A stretch of 64,000 nucleotides of DNA from Terrimonas sp964445775 (GCA_964445775.1 CAYUMH010000002.1:62001-126000); one strand, 5' to 3'. Counted from the first letter of the stretch, positions 15,515-25,716 are shown. The notes: generated by a model from the sequence alone, not told the origin. Translations and numbers: made by a program.

Positions 15515-17152
15515 TTACCGGTTCATGCTGGCCAAAAATTCTTCATTGCTCTTGGTTCCTTTCATGCGGTTTAGTAGTTCACGCATGGCTTCCTCCGTAT
15601 TCATGTCGGTTAAGTAAACACGCAGTAAGTTCATGCGCTGTAATACATCCCTGTCCAATAACAGGTCGTCACGACGGGTAGAAGATGAAGTAAGATCGAT
15701 AGCAGGATACATACGTTTATTGGCTAAACGGCGATCCAGCTGTAACTCCATGTTACCGGTACCTTTAAATTCTTCAAAGATCACCTCGTCCATTTTACTG
15801 CCGGTATCTACCAGGGCTGTAGCAATAATGGTTAAGGATCCGCCATTTTCAATTTTACGGGCTGCACCAAAAAACTGTTTTGGTTTTTGCATGGCGTTGG
15901 CTTCCACACCACCCGATAGTACTTTACCTGATGCAGGCGCTACCGTATTGTGCGCACGGGCCAAACGGGTGATAGAATCCAATAAGATAATTACATCGTG
16001 GCCGCACTCCACCAAACGTTTTGCTTTTTGTAAAGCAATGGTCGATACTTTCACGTGTTTCTCAGCAGGCTCATCAAAGGTAGAGGCAATTACCTCGGCC
16101 TTTACACTGCGTTCCATATCAGTCACCTCTTCCGGGCGTTCATCAACCAGTACCACCATTAAGTAACACTCCGGGTGGTTAGTGGCAATAGCGTTGGCTA
16201 CTGCTTTTAACAACATGGTTTTACCGGTTTTAGGTTGTGCTACAATTAATCCACGCTGGCCTTTACCAATAGGGGTAAACAGGTCCATGATACGGGTAGA
16301 GTAATCGCTGGGCTGGGTAAACAGGTTTAATTTTTCGAAAGGGAAAAGCGGGGTCAGGTAATCAAATGGTACACGGTCCCTTACTTCTTCAGGACTTTTA
16401 CCATTGATAAAATCCACTTTCAGTAAAGCGAAATATTTTTCACCTTCTTTTGGCGGACGTACACTACCCTGCACGGTATCACCGGTTTTTAAACCGAATA
16501 ATTTTATTTGTGAAGGCGATACATACACATCATCGGGTGATGACAGGTAGTTATAATCGGATGAACGTAAAAATCCATATCCGTCAGGCATCATCTCTAA
16601 TACACCTTCGGAAAGAATAATACCGTCAAATTCTATATTAAAACTGGGTTGTTGTTGTTCTCTTCTCTGGAATGCGGGTCTTGTTGGTGCAGCGGGTGCC
16701 TGTTGTTCTTCGGCCTGGGCTTCAGCAGCAGCAAATGCTTCCTGTATAAATGCGGCCTGAATTTCCTGTGGGGTCCTGGTTACCGGTGCAGTTTCCGGGG
16801 TAGTGTTTTCAGGGGTTGTTTCCTCTTCAGGTGCGTCTGTTTTTTTCTTAGCTTTTTTTATTGGTGTTCTTTTGGCAGGAGCTGTTTTTTTCTCAGGGGC
16901 TTTTTCTTCGCCTGTGTTTTCAATAATAGCTTCTTCGGTAGCGCCGGTGGAGGTAGAAACTTTAGCAATTCGTTTACGTTTGCCTTTGTCTTCCGGGGCC
17001 GCAGTTTTTGCGTCGGAAGCAGCCTGGCTATCTAAAATTTTGTACACCAGCTCTTGTTTGTCCAGTTTTTTAGGATTAGGGATTTTCAACTGCTCAGCAA
17101 TGTCGAGCAATTCAGGAACGATCATATCGTTCAATTGCGAAATGTCATACAT
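15515..17152 (-). CDS. rho: Transcription termination factor Rho
   Basis: 545 residues; hexameric RNA helicase that terminates transcription. N-terminal Rho_N-like SAP region (LNDMIVPELLDIAEQLKIP), then a ~120-residue Lys/Glu/Pro/Thr-rich insertion (about 55-175). This is followed by the RNA-binding cold-shock-like domain (GVLEMMPDGYGFLRSSDYNY) and ATPase core with Walker A AQPKTGKTMLL, VLVDERPEEVTDMER, and LLDSITRLARAHNT. Standard Rho is about 420 residues; the extra length is the insertion, which is common in Bacteroidota. A terminator follows the stop. Confidence 0.97.
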   Translation of the reverse strand: MYDISQLNDMIVPELLDIAEQLKIPNPKKLDKQELVYKILDSQAASDAKTAAPEDKGKRKRIAKVSTSTGATEEAIIENTGEEKAPEKKTAPAKRTPIKKAKKKTDAPEEETTPENTTPETAPVTRTPQEIQAAFIQEAFAAAEAQAEEQQAPAAPTRPAFQRREQQQPSFNIEFDGIILSEGVLEMMPDGYGFLRSSDYNYLSSPDDVYVSPSQIKLFGLKTGDTVQGSVRPPKEGEKYFALLKVDFINGKSPEEVRDRVPFDYLTPLFPFEKLNLFTQPSDYSTRIMDLFTPIGKGQRGLIVAQPKTGKTMLLKAVANAIATNHPECYLMVVLVDERPEEVTDMERSVKAEVIASTFDEPAEKHVKVSTIALQKAKRLVECGHDVIILLDSITRLARAHNTVAPASGKVLSGGVEANAMQKPKQFFGAARKIENGGSLTIIATALVDTGSKMDEVIFEEFKGTGNMELQLDRRLANKRMYPAIDLTSSSTRRDDLLLDRDVLQRMNLLRVYLTDMNTEEAMRELLNRMKGTKSNEEFLASMNR

Positions 17153-17374
17153 ACAATAGTCTTGAAGTTAAAAACAATTCAAAATGAAGGGAATAAATCT
17201 GAGAAAATAAAATTGATTGAAATTTTTTGAAGGATACGGCAGGTTTCTGATGAGCTATAACGAGGAAAACAATAGTTATCAGCCGCTTTTCCTACTGCAA
17301 GAATACACTTTTTTTGTAAAAACAAAAAATATTTTGGAAAACATGTTGACAGTGAACCGGTTGCCGGCAGCCAC

Positions 17375-18634
17375 TTATATCCACCAATAACCCAGGCCCA
17401 GGCAAACCAGTACAATTACCGGCGCAGGTATACGGCTAAAAAAAAGCAACAGGCTGGTACCTACAATCACTCCCAGGTTAAGCACACTTAATACATTGGC
17501 ATCGGTAATGGATATATCCTTCATCATGTAAAAAGTAGAGCCGATCATAATGCCCAATACAGCCGCATTAATCCCCTCCAGCGAGCGGTGTATAACTGTG
17601 TACTTTTTTAAATTATTCCAGATAGGGAAAAAGAAAAGCACCAGTAAAAAGCTGGGTAAAAAAATGCCTACCGTAGCAATGGCACAGCCCACCGCCTGCA
17701 TAATACCACGCTCTGTTGATGTACTGCCCATATCACGCAAAGCCATGCCACCGGTGAAGGAGGCAATGGAAAAAACAGGACCGGGCATAGCCCTTACCAG
17801 TCCCATGCCGGTGTACATATCCGATTTATCAATCTGTATTACATCGGGGTTGCGGTGCCTTACCGCTTCGGGACGTATACTGTATTGCTCCATCATCATG
17901 GGCATTAATACCTGGCCGCCACCAAATACCAGGCTACCCATACGGTAATTACTTTCAAACAGGTTGATGGGTTTACGATACTCCCAGTTCTGACGGCGTG
18001 CCATTTCACTGAGCACACCCGCCACCACAAAAATGGCAATAAACAACCAGAGATTGTTCCATTGTATCTTCCTGCGTTCGGCTATAATTTCGGGTTTACG
18101 TTTGTTGGTAATATTGGTGGTAATGCCGCCAGCCACTATTAAAGCGGGGAAAACAAAAGGCGATTGAAAGAGGAAATAGGTAATGCCCGAAGCCAGTATC
18201 ATAATGATCCAGCTAACCCCGTTTTTTATAGCCAGCGGGAATGTTTTTAAACAGGAGAATAATAAAAACCCCACCGCCATGGGGGCAATGAATTTAAACA
18301 GGTCGGTTTCAATATCCCGCTTATCAATCATGTGCAGTAGAAAGGATAATGCCCCCATAAAAATACTGGCCGGCAACACCCATATCATTAACGTAAGTAT
18401 AGCCAGGGGCAGGCCGCCACGTTTGTAGCCTACCAGGGCAATGATCTGTGTGGAAGACGCCCCGGGTAATAACTGGCACAGCGCATTATACTCCAGCAGT
18501 TCGTTTTCGGTAATATAGTTTTTCTGCTTTACAAATGTTTTCATCATCATAGCAAAATGTGCCTGCGGACCACCGTAAGCAGTTAAGCTATGTAACAGAA
18601 CATTTTTTAAAAAACTAAAATTACTATCAGGCAT
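17375..18634 (-). CDS. Chromate transporter family protein (ChrA/CHR)
   Basis: About 419 residues with ten or more hydrophobic segments in two homologous halves. The first half has SLTAYGGPQAHFAMMMK and QLLPGASSTQIIALVGY. The second has MGSLVFGGGQVLMPMMMEQY and GMGLVRAMPGPVFSIASFTG. This is the long-chain CHR arrangement. Family members exchange chromate or related oxyanions across the inner membrane; the natural substrate is uncertain. ATG 18634 is used rather than TTG 18643. The 220 bp between this gene and rho (17153-17374) shows no further feature. Confidence 0.88.
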   Translation of the reverse strand: MPDSNFSFLKNVLLHSLTAYGGPQAHFAMMMKTFVKQKNYITENELLEYNALCQLLPGASSTQIIALVGYKRGGLPLAILTLMIWVLPASIFMGALSFLLHMIDKRDIETDLFKFIAPMAVGFLLFSCLKTFPLAIKNGVSWIIMILASGITYFLFQSPFVFPALIVAGGITTNITNKRKPEIIAERRKIQWNNLWLFIAIFVVAGVLSEMARRQNWEYRKPINLFESNYRMGSLVFGGGQVLMPMMMEQYSIRPEAVRHRNPDVIQIDKSDMYTGMGLVRAMPGPVFSIASFTGGMALRDMGSTSTERGIMQAVGCAIATVGIFLPSFLLVLFFFPIWNNLKKYTVIHRSLEGINAAVLGIMIGSTFYMMKDISITDANVLSVLNLGVIVGTSLLLFFSRIPAPVIVLVCLGLGYWWI

Positions 18635-18838
18635 ATCATGCAATAAAATACAAAAAATAAACTGGCAGTCTGCTGGTTAACGGTGGCTTGAGGGGCGCTG
18701 TTGCGCTAATACTCCGTAAAAGAAAACTATTTGCAGGGCAAAATAAAAAAAATCTGCCTTCTGCACCGCTTTATAGCCCGGATAACTGTTGTATTTTTGG
18801 TAATAACAATTATTTTACCCGTTTTATTATACCCGATT

Positions 18839-19510
18839 ATGTTACAACCTGCCACATTACAGTTTTTAAAAGACCTGCAAAAACACAATAACAAACCCTG
18901 GTTTGATGATAACCGCCATCGTTATGACGCCGCTAAAACCGATTTCCTTCAGTTTACCGACGAAGTAATTAAAGTATTTGGTAAAAAAGACGTCAATATT
19001 GCCGGCTTAACTGCCCGTGAATGCATCTTCCGGATCAATCGGGACATTCGTTTTTCAAAGGATAAAACACCCTACAAACGCAACCTAGCAGTAAGCCTGA
19101 ACAAGGGCGGCAAAAAATCGGTACTGGCCGGTTATTATTTTCACCTGGAGCCCGGCAACAATAGCTTTATCGGGGGCGGTGTATGGCAGCCCATGCCGGC
19201 CGACCTGCAGAAAGTGCGGCAGGAAATTGATTATAACCTGAAGGATTTTCAAAAAATACTGAACGCAAAAAACTTTAAAACTATTTACGGCGGCCTGTCC
19301 GAAGAAGAAGGCATTGCCCTTAGCCGGGTACCCAAGGGTTATGAGGCCGATAACCCCGCTGCTGAATACCTGAAGCTAAAAAGCTTTATTACCATGACCA
19401 ATATCAGCGATAAAGAACTTACCGACAAGGGCCTGCTGAAACAAACGGTACAGGCTTTTGAAACCATACAGCCGCTGATCAATTTTTTAAACGAAGCGCT
19501 GGAAGCATAA
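18839..19510 (+). CDS. DUF2461 family protein
   Basis: 223 residues from ATG 18839 (MLQPATLQFLKDLQKHNNKP); the longer ORF from 18731 only adds a low-quality hydrophobic stretch. Family signatures: WFDDNRHRYDAAKTDF, FRINRDIRFSKDKTPYK, and YYFHLEPGNNSFIGGGVW. The family (TIGR02453) is widespread and cytosolic, with no agreed function. It is followed by a word-repeat tract, then by a small conserved gene on the same strand. Confidence 0.85.
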   Translation: MLQPATLQFLKDLQKHNNKPWFDDNRHRYDAAKTDFLQFTDEVIKVFGKKDVNIAGLTARECIFRINRDIRFSKDKTPYKRNLAVSLNKGGKKSVLAGYYFHLEPGNNSFIGGGVWQPMPADLQKVRQEIDYNLKDFQKILNAKNFKTIYGGLSEEEGIALSRVPKGYEADNPAAEYLKLKSFITMTNISDKELTDKGLLKQTVQAFETIQPLINFLNEALEA

Positions 19511-19511
19511 A

Positions 19512-19612
19512 CAATGGACAAGTGACAATTGAGAATTGACAGTTGATAAATGACAATGTAGAATGAGCAATTCATAATTCCTCATTCATCACTCATAATT
19601 CATAACTCCTCA
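19512..19612. repeat. Intergenic word-repeat tract
   Basis: AATGGACAAGTGACAATTGA, then AGTTGATAAATGACAATG and AATTCATAATTCCTCATTCA: the same vocabulary as 14915-15040, first block inverted. Lies between two same-strand genes. Confidence 0.7.
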
Positions 19613-19639
19613 TTGCCCCTGAACTACTAATTTTGCAAC

Positions 19640-19984
19640 ATGCAAGTAAAAGATGATCTTCAGACAAGATGGTGGGCTTTGGAAGCCAAACTGGTGGAAC
19701 GTTTCGGTAAAAAGCCCGATATGGAAACCATTTTATTTTTAATTGGTATCCAGGAATTCGGTGATATAAAAGACAAGTTCTCCAAAGAACAAAAGCAGGA
19801 CCTGATGCATGTGGCGGTATGTAAGCTGCTTACACCCAGTGGTTATTATGAACAGGAAGGAACCGACAAAGATGGCTGGCCGCACTTTAAGCAGTTAAAG
19901 CCCATGCCGGTAATGAACCCTATTGAACAGGAAAATTTTTTAAAAGATCATGTGCTGCTCTATTTTGCAGAACATGGCGAATAA
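19640..19984 (+). CDS. Conserved small hypothetical protein
   Basis: 114 residues, acidic, no signal or TM. Recognisable blocks: QTRWWALEAKLVERFGKKPD, FLIGIQEFG, and GYYEQEGTDKDGWPHFKQLK. I believe it is a Bacteroidota family without a known function. It ends 9 bp before the cyclophilin gene on the same strand, so the two are likely co-transcribed. Confidence 0.7.
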   Translation: MQVKDDLQTRWWALEAKLVERFGKKPDMETILFLIGIQEFGDIKDKFSKEQKQDLMHVAVCKLLTPSGYYEQEGTDKDGWPHFKQLKPMPVMNPIEQENFLKDHVLLYFAEHGE

Positions 19985-19993
19985 CCCCTACTT

Positions 19994-20713
19994 ATGCCCC
20001 ATCGTTTTTTGTTGAAGTTTTTACTCCTTGGCCTGGTATGTTTTTGCAGTGTGGCAGCAAACGCCCAAAGCAAGACCAAATTAAAACGCAAGGACCTTAA
20101 ACGTGATATTGCTTTGGTAACCAATAAGGGCACTATTGTATTACGTTTATCCAACGAAACGCCTTTACACCGCGATAATTTTTTGCGCCTGGTAAAAGCG
20201 CATTATTATGATGGGGTTTTATTTCACCGGGTAATCAATAATTTTATGATACAGGCCGGCGACCCCGACAGTAAAGCCGCTCCTGCAGGCAAAGCCCTGG
20301 GCGAAGGCGGTCCCGATTATGTAATACCCGCTGAGTTACGCCCTAACCTCTTTCATAAAAAAGGGGTGCTGGCCGCGGCCCGCGAAGGCGACGATGTAAA
20401 CCCGGCCCGCGCCAGTAGCGGCAGCCAGTTTTATATTGTACAGGGTAAAAAGTTTACCGATGGCGGCCTGGATTCTTTACAGACCAACCGCTTGAAAGGC
20501 TTTAAAATTCCTGCCGACCAACGTGAAGTATATAAAACCATTGGCGGCACCCCGCACTTAGACCGCACTTATACCGTTTTTGGCGAAGTAATAAGCGGCC
20601 TGGATATTGTTGACAGCATTGCCGCCACTCCCACCAGTAAAGGCAAGGACAGGGATCGTCCACTGGAGGATGTGGTGATCATCAGAGCGAAGCTGGTGAA
20701 GAGGAAGAAGTAG
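19994..20713 (+). CDS. Secreted cyclophilin-type peptidyl-prolyl isomerase
   Basis: 239 residues with a signal peptide (LLLGLVCFCSVAANAQS). The cyclophilin core shows VLFHRVINNFMIQAGDPDSK, SSGSQFYIVQGKKF, and YTVFGEVISGLDIVD. The catalytic Arg is in FHRV. It probably assists folding in the periplasm. An insertion after the Q-x-F-Y-I-V strand (TDGGLDSLQTNRLKGF) is usual in Bacteroidota members. Confidence 0.92.
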   Translation: MPHRFLLKFLLLGLVCFCSVAANAQSKTKLKRKDLKRDIALVTNKGTIVLRLSNETPLHRDNFLRLVKAHYYDGVLFHRVINNFMIQAGDPDSKAAPAGKALGEGGPDYVIPAELRPNLFHKKGVLAAAREGDDVNPARASSGSQFYIVQGKKFTDGGLDSLQTNRLKGFKIPADQREVYKTIGGTPHLDRTYTVFGEVISGLDIVDSIAATPTSKGKDRDRPLEDVVIIRAKLVKRKK

Positions 20714-20835
20714 AGAATTCAGATTTAAGATTTAAGATTTCAGATTTGAGAATTCAGAATGGTAGGAATAAATTATGAATGATGAATAATGAATTGTCCA
20801 TTGTCACTTGTCCATTGTCAATTGTCAATTGCAGC
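20714..20835. repeat. Intergenic word-repeat tract with AAGATTT repeats
   Basis: Direct repeat of AGATTTAAGATTT-type units at about 20720-20758, then ATTGTCCATTGTCACTTGTC and CATTGTCAATTGTCAATTG words. It separates the cyclophilin gene from the convergent murF-alr gene. Confidence 0.7.
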
Positions 20836-20883
20836 GAACCTGCATTAGCATATCAGCACATTATCAAATTAGCTAATTAACTC

Positions 20884-23340
20884 CTATTCTTCAAAATACA
20901 CCCGCTTCACCCTTTGCGATATGCCGGTCATGATCTCATAAGGAATAGTGCCGGCCCAGTCAGCCAGTTGTTGTATGGGTAGGTCTTTACCAAAAATAAT
21001 TACTTCATCGCCGGTGTTCACGTCGGCAATATCGGTTACATCTACCATGGTCATATCCATGCACACAGTACCAACTACCGGGGCTTTTTGTCCATGCACC
21101 AATACATATGCGTTACCATAGCCTAGCTTACGGTTGTAGCCATCGGCATACCCAATGCGTACGGTGGCTATGTTAGAAGTCCGCTGCAACACACCCCGGC
21201 GGTTATAGCTTACGGTTTCCCCGGCTTTCAGCGTTTTCACCTGCGCTACGGTTGTTTTTAACGTAGCTACCTGTTGCAGGCCAGGTATATTACCCACACC
21301 ATACATGCCAATGCCCAGGCGTACCATATCCAATTGTAATTGAGGTAAACGGCCTATTGCCGAGGTATTGGCGATATGTTTTATAAAAGGATAGTGCAGG
21401 TATTGCTGTAAAACGGCTACAGCCTGGTTGTATTTTTCAAACTGGGTAAAGGTATAAGCATCTTCCTGCGCATCTTCACTGGCGGCCAGGTGCGAGAATA
21501 CCGATTGTACTTTTAGCAGGGAGCTTTGGCCTAACTGAACGGCCAGCTCCTTCCATTGTTCCGGCAAAAATCCCAGTCGGTTCATGCCCGTTTCTATTTC
21601 TATATGTACGGGGTAATGCTGCAAACCTTCCTGTGCCACAAAGGCGGTGAAGGCCCGGAATATTTCAGGCGAAAACATATCCGGCTCCAGGTTATAGGTA
21701 ATAATATTTTCAAAAGCTGCCGGCTCGGGGTTCATCACCATAATTGGCAGAGTAATACCTGCTTTACGCAACTCCACCCCTTCATCGGCATAGGCCACAC
21801 CCAAGTAATCTACTTTATGAAATTGTAAGATGCCGGCAATTTCGGCCCCGCCGCTGCCATAGGCAAAAGCTTTTACCATGGCCATTATTTTAGTATTTGG
21901 CTGTAACTGCTGCTGGTATTGTTTTACATTGCTGATCAGCGCATTCAGGTTTATTTCCAGTACGGTCTGGTGCGCCTTCTGTTCCAGCAAGGATACCAAT
22001 TGTTCAAAACCAAATACCCGCGCCCCTTTTACTAAAATAGCTTCATCTTTAAACTGTGAGGGCCTGAACTGGTTGATAAAATTTTCGGTAGAAGGATATA
22101 ACCCTATTTCCATTCCATGATTTGCAGAACGCTGTTGTAATGCATGACTGATGGCCGGGCCAATGCCAATAAGTTTATGTACGCCATTCTCCTGCAGAGC
22201 CTGTAATATTTGCCCGTACAATGTATTATCGTCGGTGGCAGCCTGGATAAAATCGGAAAGGATAGCGGTTTTGGTCAGGCTGCTGTTTTGTTGCGATAAA
22301 AAATGCAGGGCGTTTTGCAGGGAATTAATATCGGCGCTGTAACTGTCGTTGATAAGCACACAGTTATTAATTCCTTTTTTAAGCTCCAGCCGCATGTTTA
22401 CCGGCTGTAACAGCAACATATTTTCCTGTATAAAAACCGGCTCACAACCAAGGGCCAGCAGTACGGTAGCACAGGTAATGGCATTTTCAATGGCTGCTTC
22501 ATCGGTAAAATAAATACTGAATTCAACAGGTTGTTCTTTATACAAAAGCTGTATATGCGTTTGGGTAGCGCTGGAAGTACTTTGCACTACCAGTACATCC
22601 GCTTCGGGATTATGCCCCCAGCTTAAGCGGGCATTAGGCAATTTACGAACAGCTTCATCAATACTATCATTGTCGTTACAGTAAATAACCGTTTCCGCAT
22701 CTTTAAACAACAATAATTTTTCTTCCAGTTTTTGCTGCCGGTTAATAAAGCCGGCGCTATGGGCTTCGCCGATGTTGGTGAGCACACCAATTGTGGGTTG
22801 TATAATTGCCTGCAGCTTTTCCATTTCGCCGGGCTGGGAAATACCGGCTTCAAAAATAGCCAGGTTGTGTTGTGGTTGTAATTGCCATACGCTTGCTGGT
22901 ACACCTATTTGTGAGTTATAGCTCCGGGGGCTACGTACAATATGATACCGGCTATGCAGCAACTGGTATAACCATTCTTTTACAATGGTTTTGCCGTTAC
23001 TGCCGGTAATACCAATAACCGGTAAGGAAAACCGGCTACGGTGATAAGCTGCTAACTGTTGCAAAGCCTGTAAAGGATCAGCTACCTGTAAAAAAACAGC
23101 CTCAGGATACTCTTTCTCCAGGCCGGCTTCGGTGGTCACAAAACTGCGTACGCCCTGCTGGTATAGCTGGCTAATAAACTGCCGGCCATCGCGCCGGGCA
23201 CCATGCAGGGCAAAAAACAATGTTCCGGCTGGTGTAATAATACGGCGGCTGTCCCAGCTTATTTCCGTAATAACAGCAGCGCTTTCGCCGTTGCCAGTAG
23301 CGCCAATAATAGCAGCAATATCGGGTAATGAGTAAGTCAA
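20884..23340 (-). CDS. Bifunctional MurF (UDP-MurNAc-tripeptide:D-Ala-D-Ala ligase) / alanine racemase
   Basis: 818 residues joining two cell-wall steps. Residues 1-~450 are MurF: ATP-binding GITGSNGKTIVKEWL, then GIFEAGISQPGEM-type and NDSYSADINSLQNAL motifs. Residues ~455-818 are alanine racemase: PLP lysine in MAMVKAFAYGSGG, then MNRLGFLPEQW, and the catalytic tyrosine region VRIGYADGYNRKLGYG and GTVCMDMTMVDV. The fusion is characteristic of Bacteroidota and couples D-Ala supply to precursor assembly. The DAYG of other racemases is FAYG here, as is usual in this fused group. Confidence 0.95.
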   Translation of the reverse strand: MTYSLPDIAAIIGATGNGESAAVITEISWDSRRIITPAGTLFFALHGARRDGRQFISQLYQQGVRSFVTTEAGLEKEYPEAVFLQVADPLQALQQLAAYHRSRFSLPVIGITGSNGKTIVKEWLYQLLHSRYHIVRSPRSYNSQIGVPASVWQLQPQHNLAIFEAGISQPGEMEKLQAIIQPTIGVLTNIGEAHSAGFINRQQKLEEKLLLFKDAETVIYCNDNDSIDEAVRKLPNARLSWGHNPEADVLVVQSTSSATQTHIQLLYKEQPVEFSIYFTDEAAIENAITCATVLLALGCEPVFIQENMLLLQPVNMRLELKKGINNCVLINDSYSADINSLQNALHFLSQQNSSLTKTAILSDFIQAATDDNTLYGQILQALQENGVHKLIGIGPAISHALQQRSANHGMEIGLYPSTENFINQFRPSQFKDEAILVKGARVFGFEQLVSLLEQKAHQTVLEINLNALISNVKQYQQQLQPNTKIMAMVKAFAYGSGGAEIAGILQFHKVDYLGVAYADEGVELRKAGITLPIMVMNPEPAAFENIITYNLEPDMFSPEIFRAFTAFVAQEGLQHYPVHIEIETGMNRLGFLPEQWKELAVQLGQSSLLKVQSVFSHLAASEDAQEDAYTFTQFEKYNQAVAVLQQYLHYPFIKHIANTSAIGRLPQLQLDMVRLGIGMYGVGNIPGLQQVATLKTTVAQVKTLKAGETVSYNRRGVLQRTSNIATVRIGYADGYNRKLGYGNAYVLVHGQKAPVVGTVCMDMTMVDVTDIADVNTGDEVIIFGKDLPIQQLADWAGTIPYEIMTGISQRVKRVYFEE

Positions 23341-23763
23341 TGTTGTAAAATATTAATGCAAATGTATTGGCATATGGCTTAGCAGTGGCCGTAAGTCCTT
23401 ATAATGTTGTTTAAATATTATAAGGGCCTAACTCCTTTTAATTCAGTTATTAATAAATGCCGGTTGGTCATTCCTGACAACTAAAAAAAGCTTAAAAGTC
23501 GTTTGGAACCAGTTTTTTTATGAACAATTTTAAAAAAGATGCTTCCGGACCAGGTTACACACATTCTTTAAAACATTTTATTGATAATAAATATATTACA
23601 TAGTAAAAATATCTCAAAAAAGCAAGCTTTTGACCGTAAAATACCTGAAAAAAGTCTTCACATTTCCTTTTATTTTTTTATTTGTACTTTTACGGCCTAA
23701 TTTTTGATAGAAGGAGCAATTTTTTGTATTTTACCGTTTTAAAACAAACCCCTCTTCCTGATA
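23341..23763. other. 423 bp divergent intergenic region, murF-alr / rpoN
   Basis: AT-rich, no ORF with coding character. It must hold the promoters for both neighbours. AT-tracts and a TTTATTTGTACTTTT stretch at about 23677-23692 lie 70-90 bp before rpoN. No clear repeat element was seen. Confidence 0.5.
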
Positions 23764-25248
23764 ATGGCCTTAAGTCAATCGTTACAGCAGAAGTTTTTAC
23801 AAAAGCTATCGCCCCAGCAGATTCAGCTGATGAAGTTGCTGCAGGTGCCTACTGCCAATTTAGAAGAAAGAATTAAAGAAGAGCTGGAAGAAAACCCGGC
23901 CCTGGAACTGGACGAAGCGGCACATGATGACAGCGATGAGATAAAGGATGAGTTTGCTGATTCGGCAGATGAATATGAAGATGCGGATGGCAGTACGGAG
24001 GATTATGACAACGTAGACGTAAGTGAGTATGTATATGAAGGCGATGATGAGATAGGCGATTACCGTACCCGCGATGATAATTACCCTGAAGAAGATGATG
24101 GCAAACAACTGCCTTTTAAAACAGAAACTACTTTTTACGAATCCTTATACCTTCAGTTAGGCATGCTTAGCCTGGAGGAAACCCAGAAAAAAATAGCCGA
24201 ACACCTGATCGGCAGCCTGGATGAAGACGGTTACCTGCGCCGCGAAACATCGGCCATTGTAGACGACCTGGCTTTCAGACAAAATATCACGGCCACCGTT
24301 GCCGAGGTAGAAGGCATTATACATTTGATCCAGCAATTTGACCCCGCCGGTGTAGCCGCCCGCGACCTTCCGGAATGTTTATTATTACAGTTATACCGCC
24401 AGAAAGCCGAGGGCAAGGATGTAGACACCGCCATACTGGCCATTGAAAAATACTTTGACGAGTTTACCAAAAAGCATTACGAAAAAATACAACGTGGCCT
24501 GGGCCTCACCGAAAGTGAACTGAAGGAGGTGATGCAGCAGATTATCAAATTAAACCCCAAGCCCGGTGGCAACCTGGCCGAGGTAAACAAGGCCGAGAGT
24601 TATATTGTGCCGGACTTTTTTATACAAAATAACGGTAGCCGCCTGGAGCTTACCCTTAACGGCCGCAATGCACCCGAACTGCGTATCAGCGAAGGTTACC
24701 GCGATATGATGAAGGAGTATGACCGTGGCGCCAAAAAAGATAAACGCCAGAAAGAAGCGGTACTATTCATCAAACAAAAAATTGATGCGGCCAAATGGTT
24801 CATTGATGCCATTAAACAAAGACAACATACTTTGTTAAGCACCATGGAAGCCATCATGGACCACCAGCACGATTTCTTTATTACCGGCGATGAGACCAAC
24901 CTGCGTCCGATGATCCTAAAGGATATTGCCGAAAAAACCAACCTGGATATTTCTACCGTTAGCCGTGTGGCCAGCAGTAAGTTTGTGCAAACAGAGTTTG
25001 GTACCTACCGGTTAAAATTCTTCTTCAGCGAATCCCTAAGCACCGAAAGTGGTGAGGAAGTATCTACCCGCGAGGTGAAAAAGATCCTCAGCGACCTGAT
25101 AGAGGCCGAAAGCAAAAAACGCCCCTTAAGCGACGAACGCCTGACCGAGTTATTACAGGAAAAAGGTTACAATATTGCCCGCCGTACCGTAGCTAAATAC
25201 CGGGAGCAACTGAATATACCGGTGGCGAGATTGAGGAAGGAGTTGTGA
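23764..25248 (+). CDS. rpoN: RNA polymerase sigma-54 factor
   Basis: 494 residues with all three regions. Region I glutamine-rich start: LQQKFLQKLSPQQIQLMKLL; region II is acidic (about 55-125, rich in D/E). Region III has the core-binding part (GSLDEDGYLRR, QQFDPAGVAARDL) and the promoter-binding C-terminus with the RpoN box ARRTVAKYREQLNIP. It would direct transcription from -24/-12 promoters with an enhancer-binding protein; none is in the window. Confidence 0.96.
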   Translation: MALSQSLQQKFLQKLSPQQIQLMKLLQVPTANLEERIKEELEENPALELDEAAHDDSDEIKDEFADSADEYEDADGSTEDYDNVDVSEYVYEGDDEIGDYRTRDDNYPEEDDGKQLPFKTETTFYESLYLQLGMLSLEETQKKIAEHLIGSLDEDGYLRRETSAIVDDLAFRQNITATVAEVEGIIHLIQQFDPAGVAARDLPECLLLQLYRQKAEGKDVDTAILAIEKYFDEFTKKHYEKIQRGLGLTESELKEVMQQIIKLNPKPGGNLAEVNKAESYIVPDFFIQNNGSRLELTLNGRNAPELRISEGYRDMMKEYDRGAKKDKRQKEAVLFIKQKIDAAKWFIDAIKQRQHTLLSTMEAIMDHQHDFFITGDETNLRPMILKDIAEKTNLDISTVSRVASSKFVQTEFGTYRLKFFFSESLSTESGEEVSTREVKKILSDLIEAESKKRPLSDERLTELLQEKGYNIARRTVAKYREQLNIPVARLRKEL

Positions 25249-25467
25249 TAAGCTGAAAGCAGGTAGAAGTTAATGGTTAATTGTTATTAGTTAACCGGTC
25301 TGCATACTAAAATCTATATACAGCTATCTGCTTACTAATTTGGGGCTGTGAGCTACAGTAATCCTTATCAGCTGCAGTTCCGGCTGGCTGCGGGCTTCGG
25401 TGCTTCACTTCGTTACGCACTAAACCCTGCGCATCCGGCAGCCTTTCGGTAACAAAACACTTCCTCA
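25249..25467. repeat. Degenerate intergenic repeat downstream of rpoN
   Basis: Contains AGCTGAAAGCAGGTAGAAG (related to the 1.1 kb repeat) and a block ACAGTAATCCTTATCAGCTG, followed by GGCTTCGGTGCTTCACTTCG. The latter block has a relative at 37675-37735 (GCAGTAATGCTTATCAGCTT). No gene is seen. Confidence 0.55.
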
Positions 25468-25520
25468 GCTATTTGGCACTTGTAGTTTCCAATCCTTATT
25501 TTATCGCCATAGGTGATCAT
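25468..25520 (+). repeat. Double-hairpin repeat, copy 1 (diverged)
   Basis: Most diverged member of the family described at 26191-26243: ATTTGGCACT/AGTTTCCAAT first stem with mismatches, ATCGCC-ATA-GGTGAT second stem with a G-U type pair. Confidence 0.75.
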
Positions 25521-25716
25521 ACTGATCTGCCAATAAAGTGTACAACTACAAACTTCTTAGCTGTTTATTGCCCCATCGTTTCAATATCATTCTTTATCTT
25601 GTAAGGCATATACTGACCTTATACAGGTGTTCATTGTCGCGAAGGCCTGTAAAACACAATTATTAAACCCAGTGACAACAAGTATTTACAACACAATAAA
25701 ACAAATAGAACAATTA

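Noticed and set aside
15633..16166. 177-residue plus-strand frame within rho
   Set aside because: Antisense to the highly conserved Rho ATPase core.
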